Below, in pieces: positions 1 through 7,618 of a DNA stretch of 23,899 nucleotides. The stretch is from a virus. Each line of letters begins with the position of its first letter. Within the stretch, counting starts at the first letter, position 1. The position numbers and the translations under genes are program-made. The notes below the pieces were generated by a model. It was not told the DNA's origin and did not search any database. It saw only the letters and a program-made list of their open reading frames with translations. Where the stretch lies: the IMG/VR virus record IMGVR_UViG_3300017516_000033, positions 1 through 23,899 of that record. One strand, written 5' to 3'.

Positions 1-25
1 AGATATTTTAAAAAAGATTTTTATA

Positions 26-583
26 ATGATTAAGCTAAACCAAATAACAGGACTACCCAGCTTACAATGGCACTTAGATCAAAATCGCTTACTTTCAGAG
101 AATGTTTATAGATACTCAAGTCAGTCGTTTCTAGATCTGTTTACTGAAGCAAGAAAAGCATACAATCAGGGTTTAATACAATTGCAAGGTCTAGATAAGA
201 TTTTAATTGAAGAAACACAAATAGGAGAGTATGGTAGATTTGATAATAAATTAGTACCTTTAGATCTACCTATGTTAAATGAAGCAAAGTATCAAGGCAG
301 AGAGGTGGAACTAAATAAACCAATGCGAGGAGGTTCAAAAGCATACTATGTTTATGTAAATTCTGGTAAGAAGACCAAAGATGGTGAAATTAAAGCTAAA
401 AAAGTTTCATTTGGCTCTGGAATGAGAGCAAAACTAAACGATAAAGAGGCTCGCGATGCTTATGCTAAACGTCACGACTGTAAAAACAAAAAAGATAGAA
501 CTAAACCAGGATATTGGAGTTGCAGATTACCTAGATACGCTAAACAGTTAGGAATGAAATCAAACTATACAGGATTCTGGTAA
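26..583 (+). CDS. conserved T4-like phage protein with GGSK-YYVYV and GYWSCRL motifs
   Basis: This 185-residue protein has a pattern I recognise from T4-like marine phages and for which no function is known. The N-terminal half carries an EARKAY...G.I.L segment followed by IGEYGRFDNKLVPLDLPM. The C-terminal half has MRGGSKAYYVYVNSGKK, then KKVSFGSGMRAK, KRHDC and TKPGYWSCRLPRYAKQLG. The C-terminal part is basic and has two Cys (KRHDC, WSCRL), so nucleic-acid or metal binding is possible but unproven. The start ATG at 26 is preceded by an A/T run without Shine-Dalgarno. It is the first gene seen in a tightly packed + strand run; its upstream context lies outside the window. I regard it as a probable virion or head-associated protein by analogy only. 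Confidence 0.8.
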   Translation: MIKLNQITGLPSLQWHLDQNRLLSENVYRYSSQSFLDLFTEARKAYNQGLIQLQGLDKILIEETQIGEYGRFDNKLVPLDLPMLNEAKYQGREVELNKPMRGGSKAYYVYVNSGKKTKDGEIKAKKVSFGSGMRAKLNDKEARDAYAKRHDCKNKKDRTKPGYWSCRLPRYAKQLGMKSNYTGFW

Positions 584-593
584 AAACTATACA

Positions 594-851
594 ATGAGTA
601 ATTATTACCATCCATATCAAGATCAAGGTGATACAAGAGTATTTTCAAGCAATGTATCACAAGATCAGTTAGTTTGGCATAGAGATAGAGAAGATAGAGT
701 AGTAGAGGTGGTAGGTGAAACAGATTGGCAATTTCAATTCGATAATCAATTACCTCAACCACTAAAAACAATACTATTTATACCAAAAGGAGTTTATCAT
801 AGATTAATAAAAGGAAACAACACATTAGAAATAAAAATAACTAAGCTATGA
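594..851 (+). CDS. small cupin-like conserved phage protein
   Basis: An 85-residue protein. The core VWHRDREDRVVEVVGETDWQFQFDNQLP followed by FIPKGVYHRLIKG is a well-conserved small phage protein pattern. The alternating hydrophobic strands and the closing motif IPKGVYHRLIKGNNTLEIKI resemble the second half of a single-domain cupin (beta barrel), with His residues in WHRD and YHR as possible metal ligands. The function is unknown. The gene begins 10 bases after the previous one and its stop overlaps the next start (ATGA, 848-851), which suggests translational coupling. The cupin reading is an inference from motif shape and was not tested by structure. Confidence 0.75.
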   Translation: MSNYYHPYQDQGDTRVFSSNVSQDQLVWHRDREDRVVEVVGETDWQFQFDNQLPQPLKTILFIPKGVYHRLIKGNNTLEIKITKL

Positions 852-1246
852 AGATAACAAATATCATCTTAGAAAGCAATAAAAAAACCAAGCGTAAAAC
901 CAATAGGACAGCTTTGCAAAGAGAATCTAAAATTCAAGAAATCACTGAAAATGATGTTGAATTTTTAGAAAGCTCTATGCAAAATGAACTTCAACAAAAA
1001 TACAACGATAGAATTGCTGGAAGAGTTGTAGTAAGTTTAATCAAAAAACTTAGATCAAACACTATTGTAGGTACAGTGAAGTTTTTAACAGATACAGATC
1101 TCCCACCTAAAATTAGTTCTGAAGTAGTAGACTATTTAAAAAATAAGGATTTTGAAATTGAACATATATGGGATAAATATGAGGTAGACCCAGGCGAAAG
1201 AATATACTATCCAGAAGTTAGTTTTTATAAGGAGTCAGAGCAATAA
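848..1246 (+). CDS. hypothetical protein, charged, with LxE-type N-terminus
   Basis: A 132-residue protein with no family I recognise. It starts with a short hydrophobic N-terminus, MKITNIILES, that resembles the head-targeting peptides seen in other genes of this window. A Lys/Arg-rich stretch follows (about residues 11-28), then a mixed alpha/beta body containing GRVVVSLIKKLRSN and VGTVKFLTDTDLPPKI. It overlaps the upstream gene by 4 bases (ATGA), so it is read as the last gene of a three-gene run that ends before the 109-base gap at 1247-1355. Coding status is supported by length, overlap and balanced composition. Function is not assigned. Confidence 0.7.
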   Translation: MKITNIILESNKKTKRKTNRTALQRESKIQEITENDVEFLESSMQNELQQKYNDRIAGRVVVSLIKKLRSNTIVGTVKFLTDTDLPPKISSEVVDYLKNKDFEIEHIWDKYEVDPGERIYYPEVSFYKESEQ

Positions 1247-1355
1247 CAGTATAAGCAATCCAAAAAGGATCGTTGTTATAATGACGTTAGTAAAAAAAAC
1301 ATTAAAAAGTTGTATATTTAAAATATAATCTGTATAATATTAACCAATAGTTTAT
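1247..1355 (+). promoter_or_regulatory. intergenic gap with candidate sigma70-like promoter (about 1310-1338)
   Basis: This 109-base A/T-rich gap separates the first three genes from the primase gene. It holds TTGTAT at 1310-1315 and a perfect TATAAT at 1333-1338, with 17 bases between them and TG directly before the TATAAT. The primase ATG follows 17 bases later. The -35 box matches only TTG, and A/T-rich DNA gives such hits easily. A Bacteroidota-type TAnnTTTG box is not seen. A short ATCC-AAAAA-GGAT hairpin near 1258-1271 is too weak to call a terminator. Confidence 0.3.
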
Positions 1356-2291
1356 ATGGATTATTCCTTATTATTAGCAGGACTAGAAGGAGTGTTAGGA
1401 AAAAGCTACAAAAGAGCAAGAGATAACTATGCTTTCAAATGTCCTTCGTGCAATCACAGAAAACCTAAATTAGAAATAAATCTAAAGACAAACCACAAGG
1501 GGGAAAATCCTTGGGAATGTTGGGTTTGTGGTCAAGAAGGGATGAGAGGTCGTACTGTTCACTCTTTACTTAAAAAAATCAATACACCTAAAAACCAAGC
1601 TGTTGAAGTTCTACAATATGTAAAAAAAACCAAAACTCATCAGTATAAACAAGACAACATATTAGAACTACCAAAAGGTTTTACACCTTTATACAAAGCT
1701 ACTACAACCTCAGTATTAGCGAATAAATACAAAAAATATTTATATGACAGAGGACTTAACGACAATGATATTATTAAATATAACATTGGATACTGCAGAA
1801 CTGGAAAATATCAAGAAAGAGTTATTATACCAAGTTATTCACAATCCAACACTATTAATTACTTTGTTGCAAGATACGCAGGATCTGCCTATATCAAGTA
1901 TAAAAATCCTCAAGTAGATAAAGATATTATATTTTTTGAAAATTTAATAAATTGGAGTAAGCCAATTATAATATGTGAAGGAGTGTTTGATGCGATGGCA
2001 ATTAAAAGAAATGCTATACCTGTTTTAGGAAAAAAAATTCCAAACAGTCTAAAACTTAAAATAATTCAATCTGATGTTGAAGACATTTATATAGCATTGG
2101 ACCAAGACGCATTGAAAGTAGCAATTAGTTATTGTCAAGAGTTTATAAACTTAGGTAAAAATGTATATTTAATAAACCTAAAACAACAAGATCCAGCAGA
2201 ATTAGGATTCGAAAAATTTACACAACTAGTTCAATCATCAGAAAAACTACAATTCTCAGATCTGATGAAGCACAAGATTAAAATGATATGA
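1356..2291 (+). CDS. DNA primase (zinc finger plus TOPRIM)
   Basis: A 311-residue DnaG-type primase that would make RNA primers for lagging-strand synthesis together with a replicative helicase encoded elsewhere. An N-terminal zinc-binding module is visible: C29-P-S-C32-N-H34 and W53-ECWVCG with C55 and C58. The TOPRIM domain follows: PIIICEGVFDAMAI with the catalytic-type Glu at 208, then IALDQDA with Asp 249 and Asp 251. KYNIGYCRTGKYQERVIIPSY (about 142-161) is the segment that typically precedes TOPRIM in this family. The length is close to compact phage primases without a fused helicase. The stop overlaps the start of the next gene by ATGA (2288-2291). No Shine-Dalgarno precedes the ATG. 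It is the functional counterpart of T4 gp61. Confidence 0.92.
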   Translation: MDYSLLLAGLEGVLGKSYKRARDNYAFKCPSCNHRKPKLEINLKTNHKGENPWECWVCGQEGMRGRTVHSLLKKINTPKNQAVEVLQYVKKTKTHQYKQDNILELPKGFTPLYKATTTSVLANKYKKYLYDRGLNDNDIIKYNIGYCRTGKYQERVIIPSYSQSNTINYFVARYAGSAYIKYKNPQVDKDIIFFENLINWSKPIIICEGVFDAMAIKRNAIPVLGKKIPNSLKLKIIQSDVEDIYIALDQDALKVAISYCQEFINLGKNVYLINLKQQDPAELGFEKFTQLVQSSEKLQFSDLMKHKIKMI

Positions 2292-3070
2292 TAAAGCAAG
2301 GAACAGATATTTTTAAACACAATTCAAAGAATAGACTAGACTTTGATCCTGAACTAAAGCAAATAAACTTTTTAGATTCAAGAGTTTATAAAAGAGATGA
2401 AGATGTTTATTACCCATCAGTTACATCAATTCTTCAATATATGCCTAAAAATAGGTATTTTGAATCTTGGTTAAAAGATGTAGGACATAATTCTGATATT
2501 ATTAAGAATAAAGCTGCAAAGGAAGGTACACAAGTACATGAAGCTGCTGAAAGACTGGTAGTAGGGGAAGAAGTTAACTGGTTAGATGACTACGGTAAAG
2601 CCAAATACAGCCAACTTGTATGGGAAATGATATTAAAGTTTGCAGATTTTTGGAAAACCTACAAGCCAGAGTTGATAGGGGTGGAGGATTTCGTATACTC
2701 AGATGAATATCAATATGCAGGTACTGCTGATCTTTTAGTTAAAATGGATAAAGAGGTTTGGCTATTGGATATAAAAACTTCAAATTCCTTACACAAAACT
2801 TACGACTTGCAACTAGCATCTTACGCTAAGGCAATAAAAGAAATCAAGGATATAGAAGTTGAAAGAACAGGAATATTATGGTTAAAAGCAAGCACTAGAG
2901 GACCTTCAAAAAAACAAGGAGTATATCAAGGGAAAGGTTGGCAAATAAAACAAGTAGATCAAATACAAAAAAATTTCGATTTATTCCTAAACATATATCA
3001 GCTATATAAAATCGAAAATCCACAAGTTGAACCGCAATACAAATCCTATCCAACTAGTATAAAACTTTAA
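2288..3070 (+). CDS. PD-(D/E)XK exonuclease, RecB/Cas4-like
   Basis: A 260-residue single-domain nuclease of the RecB/Cas4 type. The family motifs are in order: EGTQVHEAAERL with His 84, GVEDFVY with Glu 133, YAGTADLLV with Asp 148, WLLDIKTS with the Asp 161-Ile-Lys 163 core, and the LQLASYAKAI motif (Gln 175...Tyr 179). I see no four-Cys iron-sulfur cluster of the Cas4/AddB kind, so this is a cluster-free version. It probably processes DNA ends during recombination-dependent replication. It overlaps the primase by 4 bases, which implies co-expression with replication. Identification of the fold is firm; the exact substrate is not. Confidence 0.9.
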   Translation: MIKQGTDIFKHNSKNRLDFDPELKQINFLDSRVYKRDEDVYYPSVTSILQYMPKNRYFESWLKDVGHNSDIIKNKAAKEGTQVHEAAERLVVGEEVNWLDDYGKAKYSQLVWEMILKFADFWKTYKPELIGVEDFVYSDEYQYAGTADLLVKMDKEVWLLDIKTSNSLHKTYDLQLASYAKAIKEIKDIEVERTGILWLKASTRGPSKKQGVYQGKGWQIKQVDQIQKNFDLFLNIYQLYKIENPQVEPQYKSYPTSIKL

Positions 3071-3073
3071 CAG

Positions 3074-3082
3074 CTATTTATA
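3074..3082. promoter_or_regulatory. CTATTTATA intergenic motif (candidate phage promoter element)
   Basis: CTATTTATA lies 4 bases after the nuclease stop and 60 bases before the ATG at 3142. It is one of six near-identical intergenic copies in the window. TATTTATA is also the exact reverse complement of the T4 late -10 box TATAAATA, so its working orientation is uncertain. A separate TATCTTTA at 3115-3122 resembles a Bacteroidota -7 box (TAnnTTTG) and lies 20 bases before the same ATG. Confidence 0.35.
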
Positions 3083-3141
3083 GTAGAATATTAGGTACAG
3101 TTAAATTATTTTTGTATCTTTACAAAAAAAAAACTATTGTA

Positions 3142-4053
3142 ATGGGAGGAAATATTTTTGATAGAACAGCACCAATAAAAAAAGAACATATTGAACCAAC
3201 ACTAGAGGTGTTCTACCAGCAATTAGGTTCTATCTTTCCAAACGCTAAAAAGCACTTCACAACAATACAAACTTTAGGGTCGGTAGGTAAAAAAGATTAT
3301 TCTGGAGACATTGACTTAGCGTTATCAGGCAGTACTTTTAAAAATATTAAAGATTGGGGGTTAGAGCAGCAAGAAGTTGAAGATTTATTTAATAAGTTCA
3401 AAAAAAGAGCAAGATCAGCAACAGATAAGCAACTGATTAAAAGGGCTGTTATAGTTGCAATTGCTGATCACATAGAAGCAACAAATTCAGATATAAAAAC
3501 AGATACTAAAGGATCAAGTTCAGGAGCACTGTTTTTATCATTCCCACAGTATGACGAAGAAGAACAACAGCTAGATCAACGAGTACAAATAGATCTAAAT
3601 GTAGGAGATTTAGATTGGTTATCATTCACCTACTACTCCAGTACATATAAGGGTAATGTAAAGGGACTGCACAGAACACAACTAATGTTAGCATTGTTTA
3701 GTAACAAGCAGCATACTTTTTCTCACAACTACGGAGTGAAAGACAAACAATCAGGAGAAATAGTAGCAAATTCACCAAACGAAGCAATTGAACTGCTATC
3801 ACAACTATATCAAGTAGACTTTACTAAACAAATACTACAAGATTATTTTAAGCTATTTGACTTTTTAAGAAACAACTTACAACAATCGGATTTACAAGAT
3901 GTTTTAGATATATATATAAAAATACTAGACAGAACCAGAGCTGATATTCCAGAAGATTTACAAAAGTATTGGGTAGACAACCAGGAAAGATTGCAACTAA
4001 CAGGAAAGTTTTTACCGGATGATTCAAAACTATCTTCTTTTAAAAAGCAATAA
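3142..4053 (+). CDS. polymerase-beta-type nucleotidyltransferase-like protein
   Basis: A 303-residue protein starting at ATG 3142 (MGGNIFDRT). An in-frame TTG at 3112 lies inside the presumed promoter area and is rejected as start. The segment LGSVGKKDYSGDIDLAL matches the pol-beta NTase signature: Gly 46-Ser 47, then Asp 56-x-Asp 58. A plausible third metal-binding Asp is in QRVQIDLNV (Asp 151). The fold transfers NMP groups to protein, RNA or small molecules, so the substrate cannot be told. The next gene opens with another domain bearing the same signature, so the two may be diverged duplicates or partners. A stretch of alternating charged and polar residues at the C-terminus has no recognisable domain. 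Confidence 0.75.
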   Translation: MGGNIFDRTAPIKKEHIEPTLEVFYQQLGSIFPNAKKHFTTIQTLGSVGKKDYSGDIDLALSGSTFKNIKDWGLEQQEVEDLFNKFKKRARSATDKQLIKRAVIVAIADHIEATNSDIKTDTKGSSSGALFLSFPQYDEEEQQLDQRVQIDLNVGDLDWLSFTYYSSTYKGNVKGLHRTQLMLALFSNKQHTFSHNYGVKDKQSGEIVANSPNEAIELLSQLYQVDFTKQILQDYFKLFDFLRNNLQQSDLQDVLDIYIKILDRTRADIPEDLQKYWVDNQERLQLTGKFLPDDSKLSSFKKQ

Positions 4054-4083
4054 TGCATTACAATTTTATAAAACATAAGTAAT

Positions 4084-6105
4084 TTGAGTGGAGTAGCAGG
4101 GGGTACCCGAATACAAAAAGCAGATGTACAAAAGACTTTTGACAAATACGTCAAGGAGATCTTAAATAATATTGATGGGTTTAAAAAAGCAACATTATCA
4201 GGTAGTGTTAAAGTAGGAGCTAAACCAGACTATGGTGATTTAGATATAATAACGCATTTCCAAGCTAGTGATAAAAAACAAGCAAAACAAAACATAATTT
4301 CACTAGTAAAATCTAAGCCAGACAGTTTAATAGTACCTTTCAAAAGTGAAAGATATCAAGGTAGGAAATATTACAACTCAGGAGAAATAATAACAGTATT
4401 ATATCCAATTGAAGGAAAACAAGACCAATTTATACAAATAGATAATATTATTGCTCTGTCTGACGAGGAGCATGGATTCAAAAACAACTTTCTTGACGTA
4501 CCAGCTGCAAAACAAGGATTGATATTAGGATTAGCAAAGGTAATCTTACTTGAAGAAAACCCATCACAAGTGTTTAGTAGGTTAGGTATTAAAGATATAC
4601 CAACATTACAAGACGATGAAGAGTTGGAATTTAATTTAAGTTCAAACAAACTAACTTTAAGAAAGGTAAAATTACAAAACTTTAAAACAATAAGTAAGCA
4701 GGAGGTATGGTCATCTACTGATTGGAGTTTAATAAATAAGTTATTTAAAAACTATAATATAGATGGATCTTTTGAACAACTATTACAACAAATAAAATCC
4801 AAAGTAAAAAATCCAAGATCAAAAAAAAGGATCAAAGGATTATTTAACAGCATGGTTTCAATTAAGTCAGGAGAAGTTGGAACACCGAAAGGACAAGGTA
4901 AGCAACAAGCGTTGGATGCTGTTAACTCGTTATTAGAGAATACTGAAACAACCAAATCTGTAGGATTGTATGCTGGTGGATTCAAACCACCACATAAAAT
5001 GCATTTTAAAAATGCACAGTTGCTAGGATCTAAAGTAGACAAACTTATAGTATTTGTAGGACCTAAAGTAAGAGAAGGAATCAAAATTACTGCTAAACAA
5101 TCTAGAGATATATGGCAAATATATAGTTTATATCTTAATGTTCCTGTTGAAATAATTATTAGCCAAACTTCACCAATAAAAGATTTGTATGATTGGGTTG
5201 ATCAAAATAAGGATCAATACAAAGAAGTAGTAACAGGAGCAATGGCTTCTGAAATGAGTAAGTTTAAATATTTTGAAAAAAATAAACAAAACTACTCAAA
5301 TATACAAGTAGTAACTTTACCAGAACTCAAGCTTAAAAAGCAAGATAGTAAATTCTCTGCATCTACTATAAGATCATCTAAGGATTATGTCAAATCAGCA
5401 GAATGGATACCAAACAAAATTAGCTCACCTGATAAAAAAAATATAGTTAACATAGCATTGCAAAATGCACCTACAGAAAAAGAAGTTAAAATGCAAGAGG
5501 CAATGGAACAGACCTTAGATGAGCTATTTACAAATAAAAAACAAAAAATGAAAAACGAAGGATCATCTGGGACACATATAGGTCCTAACAGCGTAACCAG
5601 ATCAGAAAATAGGCAACAACTGGTTAATGCTTATAAAATGCTAAACAGAACTTTAAATACTGATAATTTTGATATCAATTTTAATCAAGATCATATAATA
5701 GTAAAAGTCAGGCAGGAAGGAGAAAGATTTGATTTTGACTACACTCCATATATGTCTTCTATTTTAGAACACATGATGAATGAAGAAATTAAAATTACAC
5801 CATTACCAGAAATAAAAATAAGAAAAGACATAAAAGAATCAGCAAATTTTTTTGGTAGGACAGCTCACTACAATCCTAATGAAAACACAATTGTACTATA
5901 CACTCACAATAGACATCCAAAGGATGTAATGAGGTCTTTTACTCACGAAATGATACATCATAAACAAAATTTAGAAGGAAAGTTAAAAGAAGTACAAACA
6001 GCAGATACAAATAATGATAGTTCATTGTTGGAGTTAGAAAAAGAAGCTTACCTCGAAGGAAATATTGTTTTTAGGAATTGGGAAGACGGAGTGAAAAACT
6101 CATAA
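4084..6105 (+). CDS. three-domain fusion: pol-beta NTase, HIGH-type nucleotidyltransferase, HExxH zincin
   Basis: A 673-residue protein beginning at TTG 4084 (reads MSGVAGGTRIQ); no in-frame ATG precedes the first domain, so the TTG is accepted. Domain 1 (about 1-200) has LSGSVKVGAKPDYGDLDI, a pol-beta NTase signature with Gly 40-Ser 41 and Asp 52-x-Asp 54. Domain 2 (about 292-440) has GLYAGGFKPPHKMHF, a GxFxPxHxxH nucleotidyltransferase motif with His 304 and His 307, and FSASTIRSS (424-432), the matching C-terminal motif of NadM/cytidylyltransferase-like enzymes. Domain 3 (about 505-670) has RSFTHEMIHHKQ, a zincin HExxH at 621-625, with a possible third ligand in LELEKEAYLEGN. Between domains 2 and 3 lies QEAMEQTLDELFTNKKQ, similar to the helical peptides at many N-termini in this window. 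Substrates are unknown. A polyprotein cut into separate enzymes is an alternative. Confidence 0.8.
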   Translation: MSGVAGGTRIQKADVQKTFDKYVKEILNNIDGFKKATLSGSVKVGAKPDYGDLDIITHFQASDKKQAKQNIISLVKSKPDSLIVPFKSERYQGRKYYNSGEIITVLYPIEGKQDQFIQIDNIIALSDEEHGFKNNFLDVPAAKQGLILGLAKVILLEENPSQVFSRLGIKDIPTLQDDEELEFNLSSNKLTLRKVKLQNFKTISKQEVWSSTDWSLINKLFKNYNIDGSFEQLLQQIKSKVKNPRSKKRIKGLFNSMVSIKSGEVGTPKGQGKQQALDAVNSLLENTETTKSVGLYAGGFKPPHKMHFKNAQLLGSKVDKLIVFVGPKVREGIKITAKQSRDIWQIYSLYLNVPVEIIISQTSPIKDLYDWVDQNKDQYKEVVTGAMASEMSKFKYFEKNKQNYSNIQVVTLPELKLKKQDSKFSASTIRSSKDYVKSAEWIPNKISSPDKKNIVNIALQNAPTEKEVKMQEAMEQTLDELFTNKKQKMKNEGSSGTHIGPNSVTRSENRQQLVNAYKMLNRTLNTDNFDINFNQDHIIVKVRQEGERFDFDYTPYMSSILEHMMNEEIKITPLPEIKIRKDIKESANFFGRTAHYNPNENTIVLYTHNRHPKDVMRSFTHEMIHHKQNLEGKLKEVQTADTNNDSSLLELEKEAYLEGNIVFRNWEDGVKNS

Positions 6106-6108
6106 TAT

Positions 6109-6480
6109 ATGAACAAACAGGTTACAGTAGATCAAATAGCACAGTATACAAAGCAGGTGTTAATTTTAATAGAAGATTACTATGGGTTTTCTAAACACTA
6201 CAACGATCCTCCTTATATATTTTTAAGTCAAGAAAGGGCAGAGGGACGTAAAGGTGAATTTTGTGATGAAATAAATGAAATTATTTTATATTATAAAAAC
6301 TTAACTAGTTTAGAAGATCTAATTAAAACACTAATACACGAATACCAACACTATTTGCAGTCACCATCATGGTTTACAAGATACTATAATATGGGATATA
6401 GCTATAACAACCATCCTTATGAGGTGCAAGCATACAATGAAGAACAAAAATGGAAACAAATATGCAACAAAGCCTTGTAG
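6109..6480 (+). CDS. small HExxH zinc metallopeptidase-like protein
   Basis: A 123-residue minimal zincin. LIKTLIHEYQHYLQSP carries HEYQH at 77-81 (two His ligands and the catalytic Glu). HPYEVQAYNEE, 24 residues on, offers Glu 105 as third zinc ligand in the E-x-x-A pattern of gluzincins such as the SprT and ImmA-like groups. The protein has no signal peptide or membrane segment, so it acts in the cytoplasm or inside the virion. It begins 3 bases after the three-domain gene, which itself ends in a HExxH domain, so two zincins sit back to back. It overlaps the next gene by 31 bases. The peptidase activity is inferred from the motif and the target is unknown. Confidence 0.8.
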   Translation: MNKQVTVDQIAQYTKQVLILIEDYYGFSKHYNDPPYIFLSQERAEGRKGEFCDEINEIILYYKNLTSLEDLIKTLIHEYQHYLQSPSWFTRYYNMGYSYNNHPYEVQAYNEEQKWKQICNKAL

Positions 6481-7007
6481 ATTTATTAGATGCTCATCCT
6501 CAACCTGAGCAAAAGCAGCTACCACAATATAGAATTTATTGTGACATGGATGGAGTATTGACTGATTTTGAAGCAAGGTTCGACTATTTTACAGGAATGC
6601 AACCAAAGCAGTATAAGCACAAGTATGGGCAAACAGCATTTTGGCACTTAATTGATGTTGAAATAGGATTGAATTTTTGGTCAAAAATGCCATGGATGCC
6701 ACAAGGCAAGCAGCTATGGAACTACATATCACGATACAACCCAGTTTTATTGACGTCACCATCAAAAGACAATAATTCAAAATTAGGAAAAAATCTATGG
6801 GTTAAAAACAATCTCAACCCTCAACCAAAGGTAATATTTTCCTACTCGGCAGATAAATGTAGATATTCTCAAACAGATGCAATTTTAATAGATGATAAGA
6901 AATCTAACATAGCTGAATGGATAGCAAAAGGAGGAATAGGATTAAGATGTAAAGATGGAAATATACGACCAATAATCAACAAACTAAAACAATTAGGATA
7001 TGAGTAA
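6450..7007 (+). CDS. HAD-superfamily phosphatase, 5'(3')-nucleotidase-like
   Basis: A 185-residue HAD hydrolase. Motif I is YCDMDGVLTDF with Asp 32 (nucleophile) and Asp 34, motif II is PVLLTSPS with Thr 102-Ser 103, a Lys in KLGKNLW serves as motif III, and motif IV is AILIDDKKSN with Asp 148-Asp 149. The layout and size fit the deoxyribonucleotidase-like branch, which removes phosphate from nucleotides. The annotated ATG at 6450 overlaps the previous gene by 31 bases; an in-frame ATG at 6462 would shorten the overlap. The first 25 residues are Gln/Pro-rich and precede the domain. The stop overlaps the next start by 8 bases. A role in nucleotide salvage or beside the nearby nucleotidyltransferases is inference. 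Confidence 0.82.
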   Translation: METNMQQSLVDLLDAHPQPEQKQLPQYRIYCDMDGVLTDFEARFDYFTGMQPKQYKHKYGQTAFWHLIDVEIGLNFWSKMPWMPQGKQLWNYISRYNPVLLTSPSKDNNSKLGKNLWVKNNLNPQPKVIFSYSADKCRYSQTDAILIDDKKSNIAEWIAKGGIGLRCKDGNIRPIINKLKQLGYE

Positions 7008-7578
7008 AGAAACTTTACTTAAAAAAGAATTTAAACAATCAGATGTTCAAAGAGTTAGAAACATCATAAACAAAGATGCTACATCAAAAACTAAGCAACA
7101 AGTAGGTTATCAAAAACAAACAAAACGTCACAAAGAGGGAGATGTATGGGAAGAATTTGGTAAGAAATGGACAATAAAAAACGGTATAAAGCAGAATATA
7201 ACCAAATTACATAATATCAAAAAGCAAGTAATAGTTCCTTTGAAATGTCCAAAATGTGGAGGATCAATGAAACACCACTTAGCTAAAAAAATGTACAAAA
7301 TACATGGATTTTGTTTTGATCCTTGCACTGTAGAGTATGAAGCTTCTTTAAGGAAAGCAGGATTGTATCAGCAATATGAAAAAAGAATGATGCAAGGGAA
7401 TATAAAACAATTTATAAAAGACATAGAGCAGTGGGCACAGGATCATATAAACACCTCGTCAAACTTTGTAACTGAAGATGGAGAGATTGAATCTTGGAAA
7501 GGAAATGACAATCATAAACAAACGATTCTTAATAATATAAAACAATATACTGACAAGCTAGCTGAACATATTAATTAG
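7000..7578 (+). CDS. conserved T4-like phage zinc-ribbon protein
   Basis: A 192-residue protein of a type I recognise from T4-like marine phages. It opens with MSKETLLKKEFKQSDVQRVRNII, continues with KEGDVWEEFGKKWTIKNGIKQ (46-66), and has a four-Cys zinc-ribbon made of CPKCGG (Cys 83, Cys 86) and CFDPC (Cys 105, Cys 109). A helical, charged C-terminus follows. The function is unknown. The zinc ribbon and basic N-terminus suggest nucleic-acid or protein binding. It starts inside the HAD gene (8-base overlap) and ends the enzyme block; the next gene begins after a 40-base gap with a promoter-like motif. Confidence 0.8.
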   Translation: MSKETLLKKEFKQSDVQRVRNIINKDATSKTKQQVGYQKQTKRHKEGDVWEEFGKKWTIKNGIKQNITKLHNIKKQVIVPLKCPKCGGSMKHHLAKKMYKIHGFCFDPCTVEYEASLRKAGLYQQYEKRMMQGNIKQFIKDIEQWAQDHINTSSNFVTEDGEIESWKGNDNHKQTILNNIKQYTDKLAEHIN

Positions 7579-7581
7579 ACA

Positions 7582-7589
7582 TATTTATA
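7582..7589. promoter_or_regulatory. ACATATTTATAAG intergenic motif (candidate phage promoter element)
   Basis: TATTTATA lies 4 bases after the zinc-ribbon stop and 30 bases before the ATG at 7619. The surrounding ACATATTTATAAG is repeated exactly at 22575-22587 upstream of gp22. Shared flanking bases beyond the 8-base core argue against chance similarity. Confidence 0.4.
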
Positions 7590-7618
7590 AGTAAAATACC
7601 AAACCTTTTACTTATATT

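Noticed and set aside
774-782. CTATTTATA inside the small cupin-like gene
   Set aside because: It encodes the conserved TILFIPKG segment; A/T-rich coding DNA gives such matches by chance and no gene start follows closely.
1257-1272. ATCC-AAAAA-GGAT hairpin as terminator
   Set aside because: Only four pairs and no T-run follows.
3112-3141. TTG start ten codons upstream for the first NTase gene
   Set aside because: It lies inside a promoter-like TATCTTTA box; ATG 3142 gives a better start MGGNIFDRT.
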